Positions 46,584-56,400 of a DNA stretch of 64,000 nt are shown piece by piece. The stretch covers positions 1-64,000 of the forward strand of contig CAMOYA010000001.1 in assembly GCA_946629635.1 (NCBI GenBank). Direction: 5' to 3'. The stretch's first letter is position 1. Each line of letters begins with the position of its first letter. Origin of the DNA: an uncultured Clostridia bacterium. GTDB taxonomy: Bacteria; Bacillota; Clostridia; Christensenellales; Aristaeellaceae. Below the pieces are notes generated by a model, which was given only the letters and a program-made list of their open reading frames with translations, did not search any database and had not been told where the DNA came from. The translations under genes were made by a program, and so were the position numbers.

Positions 46584-46934
46584 ATGAATGAAATTATCCG
46601 TTCCATCGAAGCCAAGCAGATTCGCAGCGATCTTCCGCAGATCAATGTGGGCGACACCGTTCGCGTATGGGTCAAGGTTGTTGAAGGCAACCGTGAACGT
46701 CTGCAGGCTTTCGAAGGCACCGTCATCGCCAAGAGAAACGGCGGCGTCCGTGAGACGTTTACCGTTCGCCGCGTATCCTACGGTATTGGCGTAGAAAGAA
46801 CTTTCCCGATCCATTCCCCGCGCGTGGATCATGTCGAAGTGATTCGTCATGGCAAGGTGCGGCGCGCCAAGCTCTACTATCTGCGTGAACTTCAGGGCAA
46901 GGCCGCGAAGATCAAGGAAGTCAAGCGGGTCTGA
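46584..46934 (+). CDS. rplS: 50S ribosomal protein L19
   Basis: [61 protein letters not shown]. Confidence 0.97.
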   Translation: MNEIIRSIEAKQIRSDLPQINVGDTVRVWVKVVEGNRERLQAFEGTVIAKRNGGVRETFTVRRVSYGIGVERTFPIHSPRVDHVEVIRHGKVRRAKLYYLRELQGKAAKIKEVKRV

Positions 46935-46947
46935 TCTGTGCCAGATA

Positions 46948-46978
46948 AAGCTGTCGCTGTATGCGGCAGCTTTTTTCT
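46948..46978 (+). terminator. Intrinsic terminator after rplS
   Basis: AAGCTGTCGCtgtatGCGGCAGCTTTTTT. Confidence 0.85.
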
Positions 46979-47078
46979 TCTGCTCCGGAAGGGTTTCCGA
47001 ATACAGGCGTTTAATTAATAAATGGTATGTACATTTTTTTCACTCACAGGACTTCATTCAGAACAGGAGAAAACAGAG

Positions 47079-49148
47079 ATGAGAGACAGAACCGAAGCAG
47101 CGTCCCTGGCAAGGGAGCTGGTATCCCGGATGACGCTGGAGGAAAAGGCTTCCCAGCTCAAATACGATGCGCCGGCCATTCCGCGGCTGAATATTCCCGC
47201 CTACAACTGGTGGAATGAGGTGCTTCACGGCGTAGCCCGTGCCGGAACGGCTACCGTTTTTCCGCAGGCCATCGGTCTGGCGGCCATGTTTGATGAGGAC
47301 TTCCAGGAGGAAATTGCCTCCGTGATTTCGCAGGAGGCCCGGGCCAAGTACAACGGACAGAGCCGCCACGGGGATCGGGATATCTATAAGGGGCTGACCG
47401 TATGGAGTCCGAACATCAACATTTTCCGGGATCCCAGATGGGGCCGCGGCCATGAAACATACGGGGAGGATCCCTATCTGACCAGCCGGCTTGGCATCCG
47501 CTTCATCAAAGGGCTGCAGGGGGACGGCAAGTATCTGAAGACTGCCGCCTGCAGCAAACACTTTGCTGTCCATTCCGGTCCGGAAGCGCTTCGGCATCAT
47601 TTTGATGCCGTGGCAAGTCCCCGGGACATGGCGGAAACCTATCTGCCCGCCTTCGAAGCGACGGTGAAGGAGGCGGAAGTCGAATCGGTCATGGGGGCAT
47701 ATAACCGGGTAAACGGTGAGCCTGCCTGCGGCAGCGAAACGCTTCTGAAGAAGACCCTGCGCGACAAATGGGGGTTCCGGGGCCATGTGGTCAGCGACTG
47801 CTGGGCGATCCGCGATTTCCATGAAAACCACAAGGTGACTGCCACCGCTCCCGAAAGCGCGGCGCTGGCCATGAAAAACGGCTGCGATCTGAACTGCGGG
47901 AATACGTATCTGCATATTCTGGAAGCGCTTCAGGAAGGCCTGATCACGGAAGAGATGATCACCACCGCCTGCGAGCGCCTGTTTACCACCCGCTTCCTGC
48001 TCGGCCTCTTCGCGGATGACTGTGAGTATGACCGGATTCCGGTGACGGACAACGATACGGATGCCCATGCGGCCCTGGCGCTGAAAGCGGCGGAAAAGAG
48101 CATGGTGCTGCTGGAAAACGACGGTGTACTGCCGCTGGATCCCGCGCAGGTGAAGACGGTGGCGGTGATCGGTCCGAACGCGGACAGCGTGATGGCGCTG
48201 GAAGGCAACTATAACGGAACGAGCAGCCGCTATGTGACATTCCTGGAAGGCATCCGGGAATACTGCGGAAAGCACGGGATTCGGGTGCTGTACAGCCTCG
48301 GATGCCACCTGTTCAAGGATCGGACATCGGGCCTTGCCCAGGCGGATGACCGGCTGGCCGAGGCAGCCATGTATGCGGAAGTGGCGGATGTGACGATCGC
48401 CTGCGTGGGCCTGGATGCGGGCCTGGAGGGCGAAGAAGGGGATACGGGGAACGAGTATTTCAGCGGGGACAAGAAGGACCTGCTGATTCCCGAATCCCAG
48501 CGCCGGCTGATGGAAACGCTTCAGAAGAGCGCCCGGAAACTGGTCACGGTGATCGCAGCCGGTTCCGCGCTGAACGTGGAGGGCGGAAACGCCAAGATTT
48601 TTGCCTGGTATCCCGGTCAGGCAGGCGGTACTGCGCTGGCGGAGTTGCTCTTTGGCGAGAAGAATCCCGGCGGCCATCTGCCGCTGACGTTCTATCGCAG
48701 CGTGGATGAGCTGCCCGATTTTGAAGACTACAGCATGAAGAACAGAACATACCGCTACTTTACCGGAACCCCGCTGTATCCGTTTGGCTTCGGGCTGAGC
48801 TATACGACGTGGAAGCTGGAGGGAGCGGAACGGAACAACGGCTCTGTCGGGGTCACCGTGCGGAATACGGGGAGCATGGACGGCGATGCGGTGATTCAGA
48901 TCTACGAAGCGTGCGACAGCCCGTTTGCACCGGTACATCCCCGTCTGAGCGGATTTGCCCGGGTGGAGGTTCCCGCGGGCGAAAAGCGTACTGTACAGGT
49001 GAAGCTGGACCGGCTGACCGGAACGGTAGTCAACGAGCAGGGCGAGCGGGTCTCCGCCTCCGCGGTCACCTATTATGTCGGCATGAGCCAGCCGGATCCG
49101 CTGAGCGTGAAGATGACCGGTGTGGAGCCCATCGTGCTCAAGGACTGA
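47079..49148 (+). CDS. Glycoside hydrolase family 3 (beta-glucosidase/beta-xylosidase-like), no signal peptide
   Basis: MTLEEKASQL, SPNINIFRDPRWGRGHETYGEDPYLTSRLG, KHFAVHSGPE, GFRGHVVSDCWAI, PLYPFGFGLSYT. Confidence 0.94.
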   Translation: MRDRTEAASLARELVSRMTLEEKASQLKYDAPAIPRLNIPAYNWWNEVLHGVARAGTATVFPQAIGLAAMFDEDFQEEIASVISQEARAKYNGQSRHGDRDIYKGLTVWSPNINIFRDPRWGRGHETYGEDPYLTSRLGIRFIKGLQGDGKYLKTAACSKHFAVHSGPEALRHHFDAVASPRDMAETYLPAFEATVKEAEVESVMGAYNRVNGEPACGSETLLKKTLRDKWGFRGHVVSDCWAIRDFHENHKVTATAPESAALAMKNGCDLNCGNTYLHILEALQEGLITEEMITTACERLFTTRFLLGLFADDCEYDRIPVTDNDTDAHAALALKAAEKSMVLLENDGVLPLDPAQVKTVAVIGPNADSVMALEGNYNGTSSRYVTFLEGIREYCGKHGIRVLYSLGCHLFKDRTSGLAQADDRLAEAAMYAEVADVTIACVGLDAGLEGEEGDTGNEYFSGDKKDLLIPESQRRLMETLQKSARKLVTVIAAGSALNVEGGNAKIFAWYPGQAGGTALAELLFGEKNPGGHLPLTFYRSVDELPDFEDYSMKNRTYRYFTGTPLYPFGFGLSYTTWKLEGAERNNGSVGVTVRNTGSMDGDAVIQIYEACDSPFAPVHPRLSGFARVEVPAGEKRTVQVKLDRLTGTVVNEQGERVSASAVTYYVGMSQPDPLSVKMTGVEPIVLKD

Positions 49149-49172
49149 TGACGGATTCCGGAGGTTTTTCCG

Positions 49173-49856
49173 ATGTTTACCGGTTTTACAGACGAGACGA
49201 TTCAGTTTTTTCTGGATCTGAAGTTCCATAATTCGACGGAATTCTTTCACAGCCAGCACGACAGGTATCTCGAAACGGTCCAGAGCCCCTTCTATGAAAT
49301 GATCCGGGAGATGGCGCCGGCCATGCTGAAGATCGATCCCGAAATGGAGATCCGGCCGTTCAAATGCCTCTCGCATATCCATCGGGATACCCGCTTCTCC
49401 CGCGATAAAAGCCCGTACCGGGATCATCTCTGGTTCCTGTTCAGAAGACAGGCGGAACCGCGGGAGAAATCGCTGTTCTACTTCTTCGAACTCGGCCCTG
49501 ACCGGCTGGCCTGGGGGCTTGGCTTCTGGGGCGAGAACAGGGAGGCCATGGATCTTTTCCGGAAAAGAATGCGCGCGAACCCGGACGGAACCCTGGCGCT
49601 GATCCGCGATATGGATCTGCCGTCCCGGAACCTGTTTCTCAGCGGCAGCGTATTCAAGCGGATGGAGATCCCGCCGGAAATCCCCGGGCCGCTGGAAAGC
49701 TGGTACAGGACGAAGGAGCTGTATGTCGGGAAGGCCGAACCGGATTACCGGATGGTTTTCTCGAAAAGAATTGAGAAGGAAGTTCTGAAGGATTTTCAGG
49801 CCATGGCGCCGCTCTACCGGATGCTGAGAGGCTTCTGTGACGACCTGAATCAATAA
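49173..49856 (+). CDS. DUF2461-family protein
   Basis: FTGFTDETIQFFLDLKFHNSTEFF, SHIHRDTRFSRDKSPYRDHLWF. Confidence 0.9.
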   Translation: MFTGFTDETIQFFLDLKFHNSTEFFHSQHDRYLETVQSPFYEMIREMAPAMLKIDPEMEIRPFKCLSHIHRDTRFSRDKSPYRDHLWFLFRRQAEPREKSLFYFFELGPDRLAWGLGFWGENREAMDLFRKRMRANPDGTLALIRDMDLPSRNLFLSGSVFKRMEIPPEIPGPLESWYRTKELYVGKAEPDYRMVFSKRIEKEVLKDFQAMAPLYRMLRGFCDDLNQ

Positions 49857-49871
49857 TGGAGGATACGGCAA

Positions 49872-51383
49872 ATGGATTGGTTGAGCTTGAAAAGCGGATC
49901 CGATGTGCGTGGAACCGCCATCGGAGAAGGGACAAATCTGACAGGCGAAGTTGCCTGCGCACTGGGAATGGCTTTTGTGGAGTGGATTGCCGCGCGGAAA
50001 GGCAAAAAGGCGGATGGGATTACCATCGCTCTCGGACGGGACAGCCGGGTGACCGGGCCGGACCTGCTGCGGGCGACCGCCGGGGGCGTGATGCGCGCCG
50101 GCGCACATGTGATGGACTTTGGCATGTGTTCCACGCCCGCGATGTATATGTGTACCATTACGCCGGGGTTTGAGCCGGACGGGTCCATTATGATCACGGC
50201 CAGCCATCACCCCTGGAACAAGAATGGCCTGAAGTTCTTCACCCGCGAAGGCGGCCTTGAAGGCAGGCAGGTGGAAGAACTGCTGAAGAAGGCACAGACG
50301 CTGACGCCTTCGGATTGTCCGGAAACCGGGACCATCGAAGAGAGAGCTTTCCTGCCGGTATACAAGCAGCAGCTTGCGGACCGAATCCGCACGGGTCTCG
50401 GCACGGACAGCGACAAACCGCTGGCAGGGCTGCACGTGGTGGTGGATGCCGGAAACGGCGCCGGCGGGTTCTATGCGGATCTGCTGGAGAGCCTGGGAGC
50501 GGACGTGTCCGGCAGCCAGTTCCTGAATCCGGACGGATATTTTCCGAACCATATTCCGAACCCGGAAAACAGGGATGCCATCAACGCGCTCCAGAGCGCG
50601 GTGCTGAAGGCGGGCTCCGACCTGGGCGTGATCTTTGATACGGACTGCGACCGGGCCGCCGTGGCGGACGCGGACGGGAAGGAGATCAACCGGAACCGCC
50701 TGATCGCCCTGATCAGCGCGATTCTGCTGGAGGATCATCCGGGGCAGGTGATCGTGACGGACTCGGTGACATCCGCCGGGCTCAGGACGTTCATTGAGGC
50801 CAGAGGCGGTGAGCATTACCGGTTCAAACGCGGATACCGTAACGTGATCGATGAAGCGATCCGGCTCAACGCCGAGGGGAAGGAGTGCCCCCTGGCGATC
50901 GAGACCAGCGGACATGCGGCACTGAAGGAAAATCATTTCCTCGATGACGGCATGTATCTGGTGACCGTGCTGATCGTCAAGGCCATGCAGCTGAAGCGGG
51001 AAGGCCGGACATTGGGAAGCTTGATTGCGGATCTGAAGGATCCCGTGGAGAGTACCGAGATCCGCCTGAACATTCTGGACGCAGATTTCCGTGCCCGGGG
51101 TCAGGAAGCGATTGAAACCGTGCTGGAGAAGGCCCGGCAGGATCCGGAGTGGCATCTGGCGCCGGATAACCGGGAAGGCGTCCGGATCAGCTTTGACATG
51201 GACGGCGAAAAGGACGCGGGCTGGTTCCTGCTCCGCCTGAGCGTGCATGATCCGGTGCTTCCGCTGAACGCGGAAAGCGATGTCCGGGGCGGCGTCGTGC
51301 AGATGCTGAAGAAGCTGTGGGATGTGATCTCCGGCATCCAGGGCATTGACCTGTCGAATCTCGAAAAGGAAATCAGAGGCTGA
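49872..51383 (+). CDS. Phosphomannomutase/phosphoglucomutase
   Basis: LKSGSDVRGTA, MITASHHPWNKNGLKFF, DTDCDRAAVAD, ETSGHAALKENHFLDDG. Confidence 0.93.
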   Translation: MDWLSLKSGSDVRGTAIGEGTNLTGEVACALGMAFVEWIAARKGKKADGITIALGRDSRVTGPDLLRATAGGVMRAGAHVMDFGMCSTPAMYMCTITPGFEPDGSIMITASHHPWNKNGLKFFTREGGLEGRQVEELLKKAQTLTPSDCPETGTIEERAFLPVYKQQLADRIRTGLGTDSDKPLAGLHVVVDAGNGAGGFYADLLESLGADVSGSQFLNPDGYFPNHIPNPENRDAINALQSAVLKAGSDLGVIFDTDCDRAAVADADGKEINRNRLIALISAILLEDHPGQVIVTDSVTSAGLRTFIEARGGEHYRFKRGYRNVIDEAIRLNAEGKECPLAIETSGHAALKENHFLDDGMYLVTVLIVKAMQLKREGRTLGSLIADLKDPVESTEIRLNILDADFRARGQEAIETVLEKARQDPEWHLAPDNREGVRISFDMDGEKDAGWFLLRLSVHDPVLPLNAESDVRGGVVQMLKKLWDVISGIQGIDLSNLEKEIRG

Positions 51384-51399
51384 AATCCGGGATGAAAGT

Positions 51400-51438
51400 G
51401 CCGGGAGAACCGCGACAGACGGTTCCCCGGCTTTTTTT
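51400..51438 (+). terminator. Intrinsic terminator
   Basis: GCCGGGAGAACCGcgacagaCGGTTCCCCGGCTTTTTTT. Confidence 0.92.
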
Positions 51439-51476
51439 GACGCATCATGGACGCGCGCTTTTGCCTGCGATGTCGC

Positions 51477-51506
51477 TTGACGGATGTTTCCGGATGAGCA
51501 TATAAT
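51477..51506 (+). promoter_or_regulatory. Promoter for rbgA-rnhB-yraN
   Basis: TTGACG - 18 bp - TATAAT. Confidence 0.8.
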
Positions 51507-51542
51507 GAAGGAAAGTTTTCAAAGGGAAGGACTGAATCCCGG

Positions 51543-52436
51543 ATGAGCATCCAGGAACCGCAGATCAACTGGTACCCGGGACACATGGCCAAAGCCCGGC
51601 GGCAGCTCTCGGAGCAGCTGAAAAAGATCGATCTGGTGATCGAACTGTGCGACGCCCGTCTGCCGTATTCGAGCCGCAATCCTGAGCTGAAGCGGATGAC
51701 GGCCGGGAAACGCAGGATTCTGCTTTTGAACAAGGCGGATCTGGCGGATCCGGAGGAGAACCGCACCTGGATCAGCTTTTTCAGGGGACGCGGCGAGGAG
51801 GTCATGGCTGTCACTGCCACCCGGCTCAACAGCAAGGAAACGATGGCCATGATTGAGCGGGTTACCCGGGAGCTGGTGGAGAAGGCCCTGGACAAAGGAA
51901 TCCGGAAGACCATCCGCGCGATGATCATCGGCGTGCCGAACGTGGGAAAGAGCACCATGATCAACCGGCTTCACGGGCAGAGCATCGTGAAAACGGGGGA
52001 CCGTCCCGGCGTGACCCGCAGCAGCCAGTGGGTGAAGATCACGCCTTATCTGGAACTTATGGATACGCCCGGGCTGCTGTGGCCCCGGCTGGATGATCAG
52101 GCTGCCGCCCGGAGGCTGTGCTATATCGGTTCCGTGCGGGATGATGTGGTGGATACGGGGGAGCTGACGCTGAGCCTGCTGGAAGAGATGAAGACCATCC
52201 GTCCGGATATGCTCATGACGCGGTTTCACCTGACGGAGGAAGAGCTTGGACTGGAGGGCGTCCCCCTGCTGGACGCGGTCTGCCGCGGGCGGGGATGGCT
52301 TTTGCGCGGGAACCGTTTTGATTACGACCGCTGCTTCAGCGTCGTGCTCGATGAATTCCGCGCCGGAAAACTGGGAAGAATCACGCTGGAAAAACCAGGT
52401 GCCTCCGGCGCGATGAAAGGAGCGGCTCAGGAGTGA
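51543..52436 (+). CDS. rbgA: Ribosome biogenesis GTPase YlqF/RbgA
   Basis: INWYPGHMAKARRQL; circularly permuted G motifs: LNKADL then GVPNVGKSTMINRL. Confidence 0.96.
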   Translation: MSIQEPQINWYPGHMAKARRQLSEQLKKIDLVIELCDARLPYSSRNPELKRMTAGKRRILLLNKADLADPEENRTWISFFRGRGEEVMAVTATRLNSKETMAMIERVTRELVEKALDKGIRKTIRAMIIGVPNVGKSTMINRLHGQSIVKTGDRPGVTRSSQWVKITPYLELMDTPGLLWPRLDDQAAARRLCYIGSVRDDVVDTGELTLSLLEEMKTIRPDMLMTRFHLTEEELGLEGVPLLDAVCRGRGWLLRGNRFDYDRCFSVVLDEFRAGKLGRITLEKPGASGAMKGAAQE

Positions 52437-53044
52437 AGGACAGACTGGCCCATGCGCAGCAGCTGCTGGCCTTTGAGGCCGGATACCGCGCCGGCGGGAT
52501 CGTTGTGGCCGGAATGGATGAAGTCGGCCGGGGTCCCCTGGCCGGGAATGTGGTCACCGCCTGCGTCGTCATGCCGGAGGAACCTCTGCTGATCTGGGTG
52601 GATGACAGCAAGAAGCTGAGCGAATCCCGCCGGGAGAAGGTGTATGAGGAGATCATGGCGCACGCGCTTTATGTGGGAATCGGTCAGGTGGATCCTGCGG
52701 GGATTGACGAAATCAACATCCTCGAGGCGACGCGCAGGGCGATGCGGATGGCGGCGGAGAGCGTACCGGCGGATGTGTTCCTGATCGACGCGGTCCGCGG
52801 CCTCGGGCTGAAGGGCATCGAAATCCCGCTGATCCGCGGCGATGCGCAGTCCTACAGCATTGCAGCCGCCAGCATCGTGGCGAAGGTGACGCGGGACCGG
52901 CAGATGATCAACCTCGATGCGCAGTATCCCGAATACGGATTTGCCCGGAACAAGGGATATGGCACGCAGGAGCATATTGCAGCGCTGAAAAAATATGGGC
53001 CCTGCCCCATTCATCGGCGGAGCTTTATCGGGAATTTCATATGA
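52433..53044 (+). CDS. rnhB: Ribonuclease HII
   Basis: VAGMDEVGRGPLAGNVVTACV, DDSKKLSESRREKVYEEI, GDAQSYSIAAASIVAKVTRDR. Confidence 0.96.
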   Translation: MKDRLAHAQQLLAFEAGYRAGGIVVAGMDEVGRGPLAGNVVTACVVMPEEPLLIWVDDSKKLSESRREKVYEEIMAHALYVGIGQVDPAGIDEINILEATRRAMRMAAESVPADVFLIDAVRGLGLKGIEIPLIRGDAQSYSIAAASIVAKVTRDRQMINLDAQYPEYGFARNKGYGTQEHIAALKKYGPCPIHRRSFIGNFI

Positions 53045-53409
53045 AACAGACTTATCAGACCGGCGTGAACGGGGAACGCGAGGCGGAAGCGTATCTCTGC
53101 GACGAAAAAGGCATGCAGTGTCTCGAGCGGCGCTTTCGCTCGCGGCATGGGGAGATCGACCTGATTCTGCGCGACGGGGAAACGATCGTGTTTGCCGAGG
53201 TGAAAACCCGGAAAAGCGGTGTGGAGGGATCCGGGCTGATGTCCGTCACTCCGGCCAAGCAGAAAAGAATCGCTCAGGCGGCTACGGTCTATCTGATGAC
53301 GCATCATCAGCTGAACTTCCCTGTCCGCTTTGACGTGATCGAGATCTTTCAGGGAAGAATTACCTACATTCCCAACGCATTTCAGCCTGGCGGTGTCTTT
53401 TACCGCTGA
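53041..53409 (+). CDS. YraN-family (UPF0102) endonuclease-like protein
   Basis: GEREAEAYL, RFRSRHGEIDLILRDGETIVFAEVKTRK. Confidence 0.94.
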   Translation: MKQTYQTGVNGEREAEAYLCDEKGMQCLERRFRSRHGEIDLILRDGETIVFAEVKTRKSGVEGSGLMSVTPAKQKRIAQAATVYLMTHHQLNFPVRFDVIEIFQGRITYIPNAFQPGGVFYR

Positions 53410-53431
53410 TCAAGGAAGGACAGAGGCAGCA

Positions 53432-56400
53432 ATGATATCTTTTCTCATGAAACGGCTTACAGCGTGCTGGATTGTTTTTCTGGCGCTGATCATGGCCGTT
53501 TCATTCTCTTCGTGTGAAAGCGGCGATGGAAACCTGATCGCAAACGGCAGCTTTGAAAGCCTGGATTCGGACGGAATGCCGGAATCCTGGTATACGGACG
53601 CCTATAATGCTGCGGCCGGATATACCCTTTTTTCCACGCAGGAGGATCCGGAACGCGGAACGGTGGCGGAGATCCGCAATCTGGGGCTGAACGATGCACG
53701 GTTTGCCCAGTCGGTGCGCGTAGAGCCCGATACGGTGTACTGCCTCAGCGGGTTGATCCGCGCGGAGGGCGTGGAAGAGGGGCACGGTGCCAATCTGAGC
53801 ATTGAGGATGTATATGCCTTTTCCGAGGAAATCTTCGATACGGACGGCGCATGGCAGTATATCGAGTATTACGGGGAGACCGGGCCGGATCAGCATGATC
53901 TGACCGTGTTTGTCCGGCTGGGCGGATACAGCGGCGAGAGCACCGGTCGTGCGGCCTTTGACGGGATCTCCCTGAAGAAAGCCGATACGATTCCGGATGA
54001 TGTGATCGCCGACCGGTGGTATCGGGTGAATACCTCCGCCGGCTCCGATGACCGGGATGCGGAAGAGGAGGGAGATACGGCGGGCCCCGCCTGGCCGTTC
54101 CTTCTCGTGACCGGCTGCATATGGGCCCTGGCTTTTCTGCTGATGATTCGTATTTTCCGGGACGGAGAGAGAACCGGCGACGCGCCGGTATGGCGCAGGG
54201 GCGTCCCCCTGCTTCCGATTCTGCTTTTCGCGCTGGGACTTCGGATGCTCCTCAGCTATCGGATCGAAGGGTATCAGGTGGATGTCAACTGCTTTCTCAG
54301 CTGGGGGCATACCATGGCCCAGTGGGGACCGGCGGAGTTCTATTCAAAGACCAGCTTCTGCGATTATCCGCCGCTTTACCTCTATGTGTTGGGGCTGAAC
54401 TCGGCGCTTTCATCGCTGGTCGGTGCCGGAGAGGGATGGACGCGGGTGATTTTCCGGCTGATTCCGTCCCTGTGCGATCTGACGGCCGTATGGATGCTGG
54501 ACCGCGTGCTCCGGCGGGACGGGGAGCACAAAAACCGGCTGTGGATCACCGCTGTCCTCGCCTTCATGGCGCTGAATCCGGCCGTCATCCTCAACAGCGC
54601 CGCATGGGGCCAGATGGACAGCGTGCTCTGCCTGCTCCTGACGATGGTGGCCGTATGCGCCGTGGAGAAGAAATGGCAGGCCGCCATCCCCATCTATGCG
54701 CTCAGCGTTCTGATCAAGCCTCAGGCCCTGATGCTGGGCTTCCTGGGGCTCGGATATATCATTCTCAGCTGGATCCGCCATCCGGAGGAGAGGAAACGCC
54801 TTCTGGCCGGGCTTTTAATCGGGCTCGCCGCGCTGGCAGCCGGCATCCTGCCCTTCGGGATCCGTCAGCCCTTCGGATGGCTGATTGAACGCTACGGAGC
54901 CACGCTTTCCTCCTATCCGTACGCGACGCTGAATACTGCGAATCTTTATTATCTGGCGGGGGGAAACTGGTCCGGAGTCGATACGGCCGCCCACTGGACG
55001 GTGCCGGTGCTGTTTGCGCTGCTCTCCGTCGCCTACGGCACGTATATGCTCCTCCGGCGGAAAAACCTTCCGCTCTTCTGGCTGGAGGGTTCGCTGGGCT
55101 TTGGCTTTACCGCCTGGTTCATTTACTGCGCGGTGGCTTCCTGCCCCTGGGCCTTTGCCGGAGCCGGCGCGATGGCGCTGAGCTTTGTCGTGGTGCTTTC
55201 GCTGGCACTGCGCAGCGGCGAAATCCGCTTCCTGCCGTATCTCGGCGCGCTGCTGTTCGTGCTTCTGTACGTCTTTGGCGTCAAGATGCATGAACGCTAT
55301 CTGTTCCCGGCACTGTTCCTGATGGGTGCCGCCTGGGCGTACTGCCGGGACCGGCGAATCCTGTATCTGCTGATTCTCTTCAGCTCAACGCTGTTCATCA
55401 ATGCGGGAATCGTGCTGGACAACAGCATCCGCCTGGGCTCCTCCATGGGGCATCTGAACCGGGATACGACGGCGCTGGCCTGCGTGCTGAGCGTCATGAA
55501 CTGCCTTGGCGCTGCGTATGCGGTATATATCGGCTTTGCCCTCTGCTCCGGCGGGAAGCCGGCTCCGATGGGAACACTTCCTTCCTTCCTGCCGGTTCGC
55601 AGGGTGGAGCGCGCGCATTCTCCGCTGGACTGGCGGCCGGACCGCTCCCTGCACTGGAAGGGGAAGGATACGCTGATCCTGCTGGCGATCACGGCGGCGT
55701 ATTCCGTCGTCAGCCTGAGCACGCTCGGCTCCGGGAAGGCGCCGCAGCGGGCATGGACATCCTCCGGCTTTGACGAGCAGGTGGTCTTCGATCTGGGGAA
55801 GCAATATGACGATGTTCAGATCCTGTATTTTGCGCAGGTGAGCCGGAATGATTTCAGCTTTGCCCAGAGCGACGATGGGACGTTCTGGTCCGAGGAAACC
55901 ATGGCCGAGATGGATCAGGGCCAATGCTGGAAATGGAAGTATGTGACGCAGAGCCGGGAGGGTGAGGACGGAAAAAGGGAATACTACACCGGTCCCCGGT
56001 ATATCGTTTCCTTCAGCGGAAGATATATCCGGCTGACTGCCGGTCAGCTGGGGCTGACGCTGAACGAAGTGCTTTTCCGGGATCCGGAGGGGCAGATCAT
56101 TCCGGCCACGATCGTGTCGCGCAGCGGCGAGACGCCTGAATCGGAGCTCTGCTCGGATCCGGCGATGCTGCTCGACGAACAGGATACGCTGGAAGCCATG
56201 CCCGTGATATTCGGCCCCCCTGCGGAGAAGGCGGAACCTTCCTGGTGGAACAGCAGCTATTTTGATGAGATTTATCATGCCCGGACGGGATTTGAATTCC
56301 TGCGCGGGACTACGCCTTATGAAACCAGCCATCCGCCGCTGGGCAAGGTGCTGATGAGCGTGAGCATTGCGCTGTTTGGCATGACGCCGTTCGGCTGGCG

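Noticed and set aside
47058-51248. 1396-aa minus-strand ORF
   Set aside because: Lies fully antisense to three well-supported genes (GH3, DUF2461, phosphohexomutase). Its composition (His/Arg/Gln/Pro rich, no domains) is typical of the mirror frame of GC-rich codon usage.
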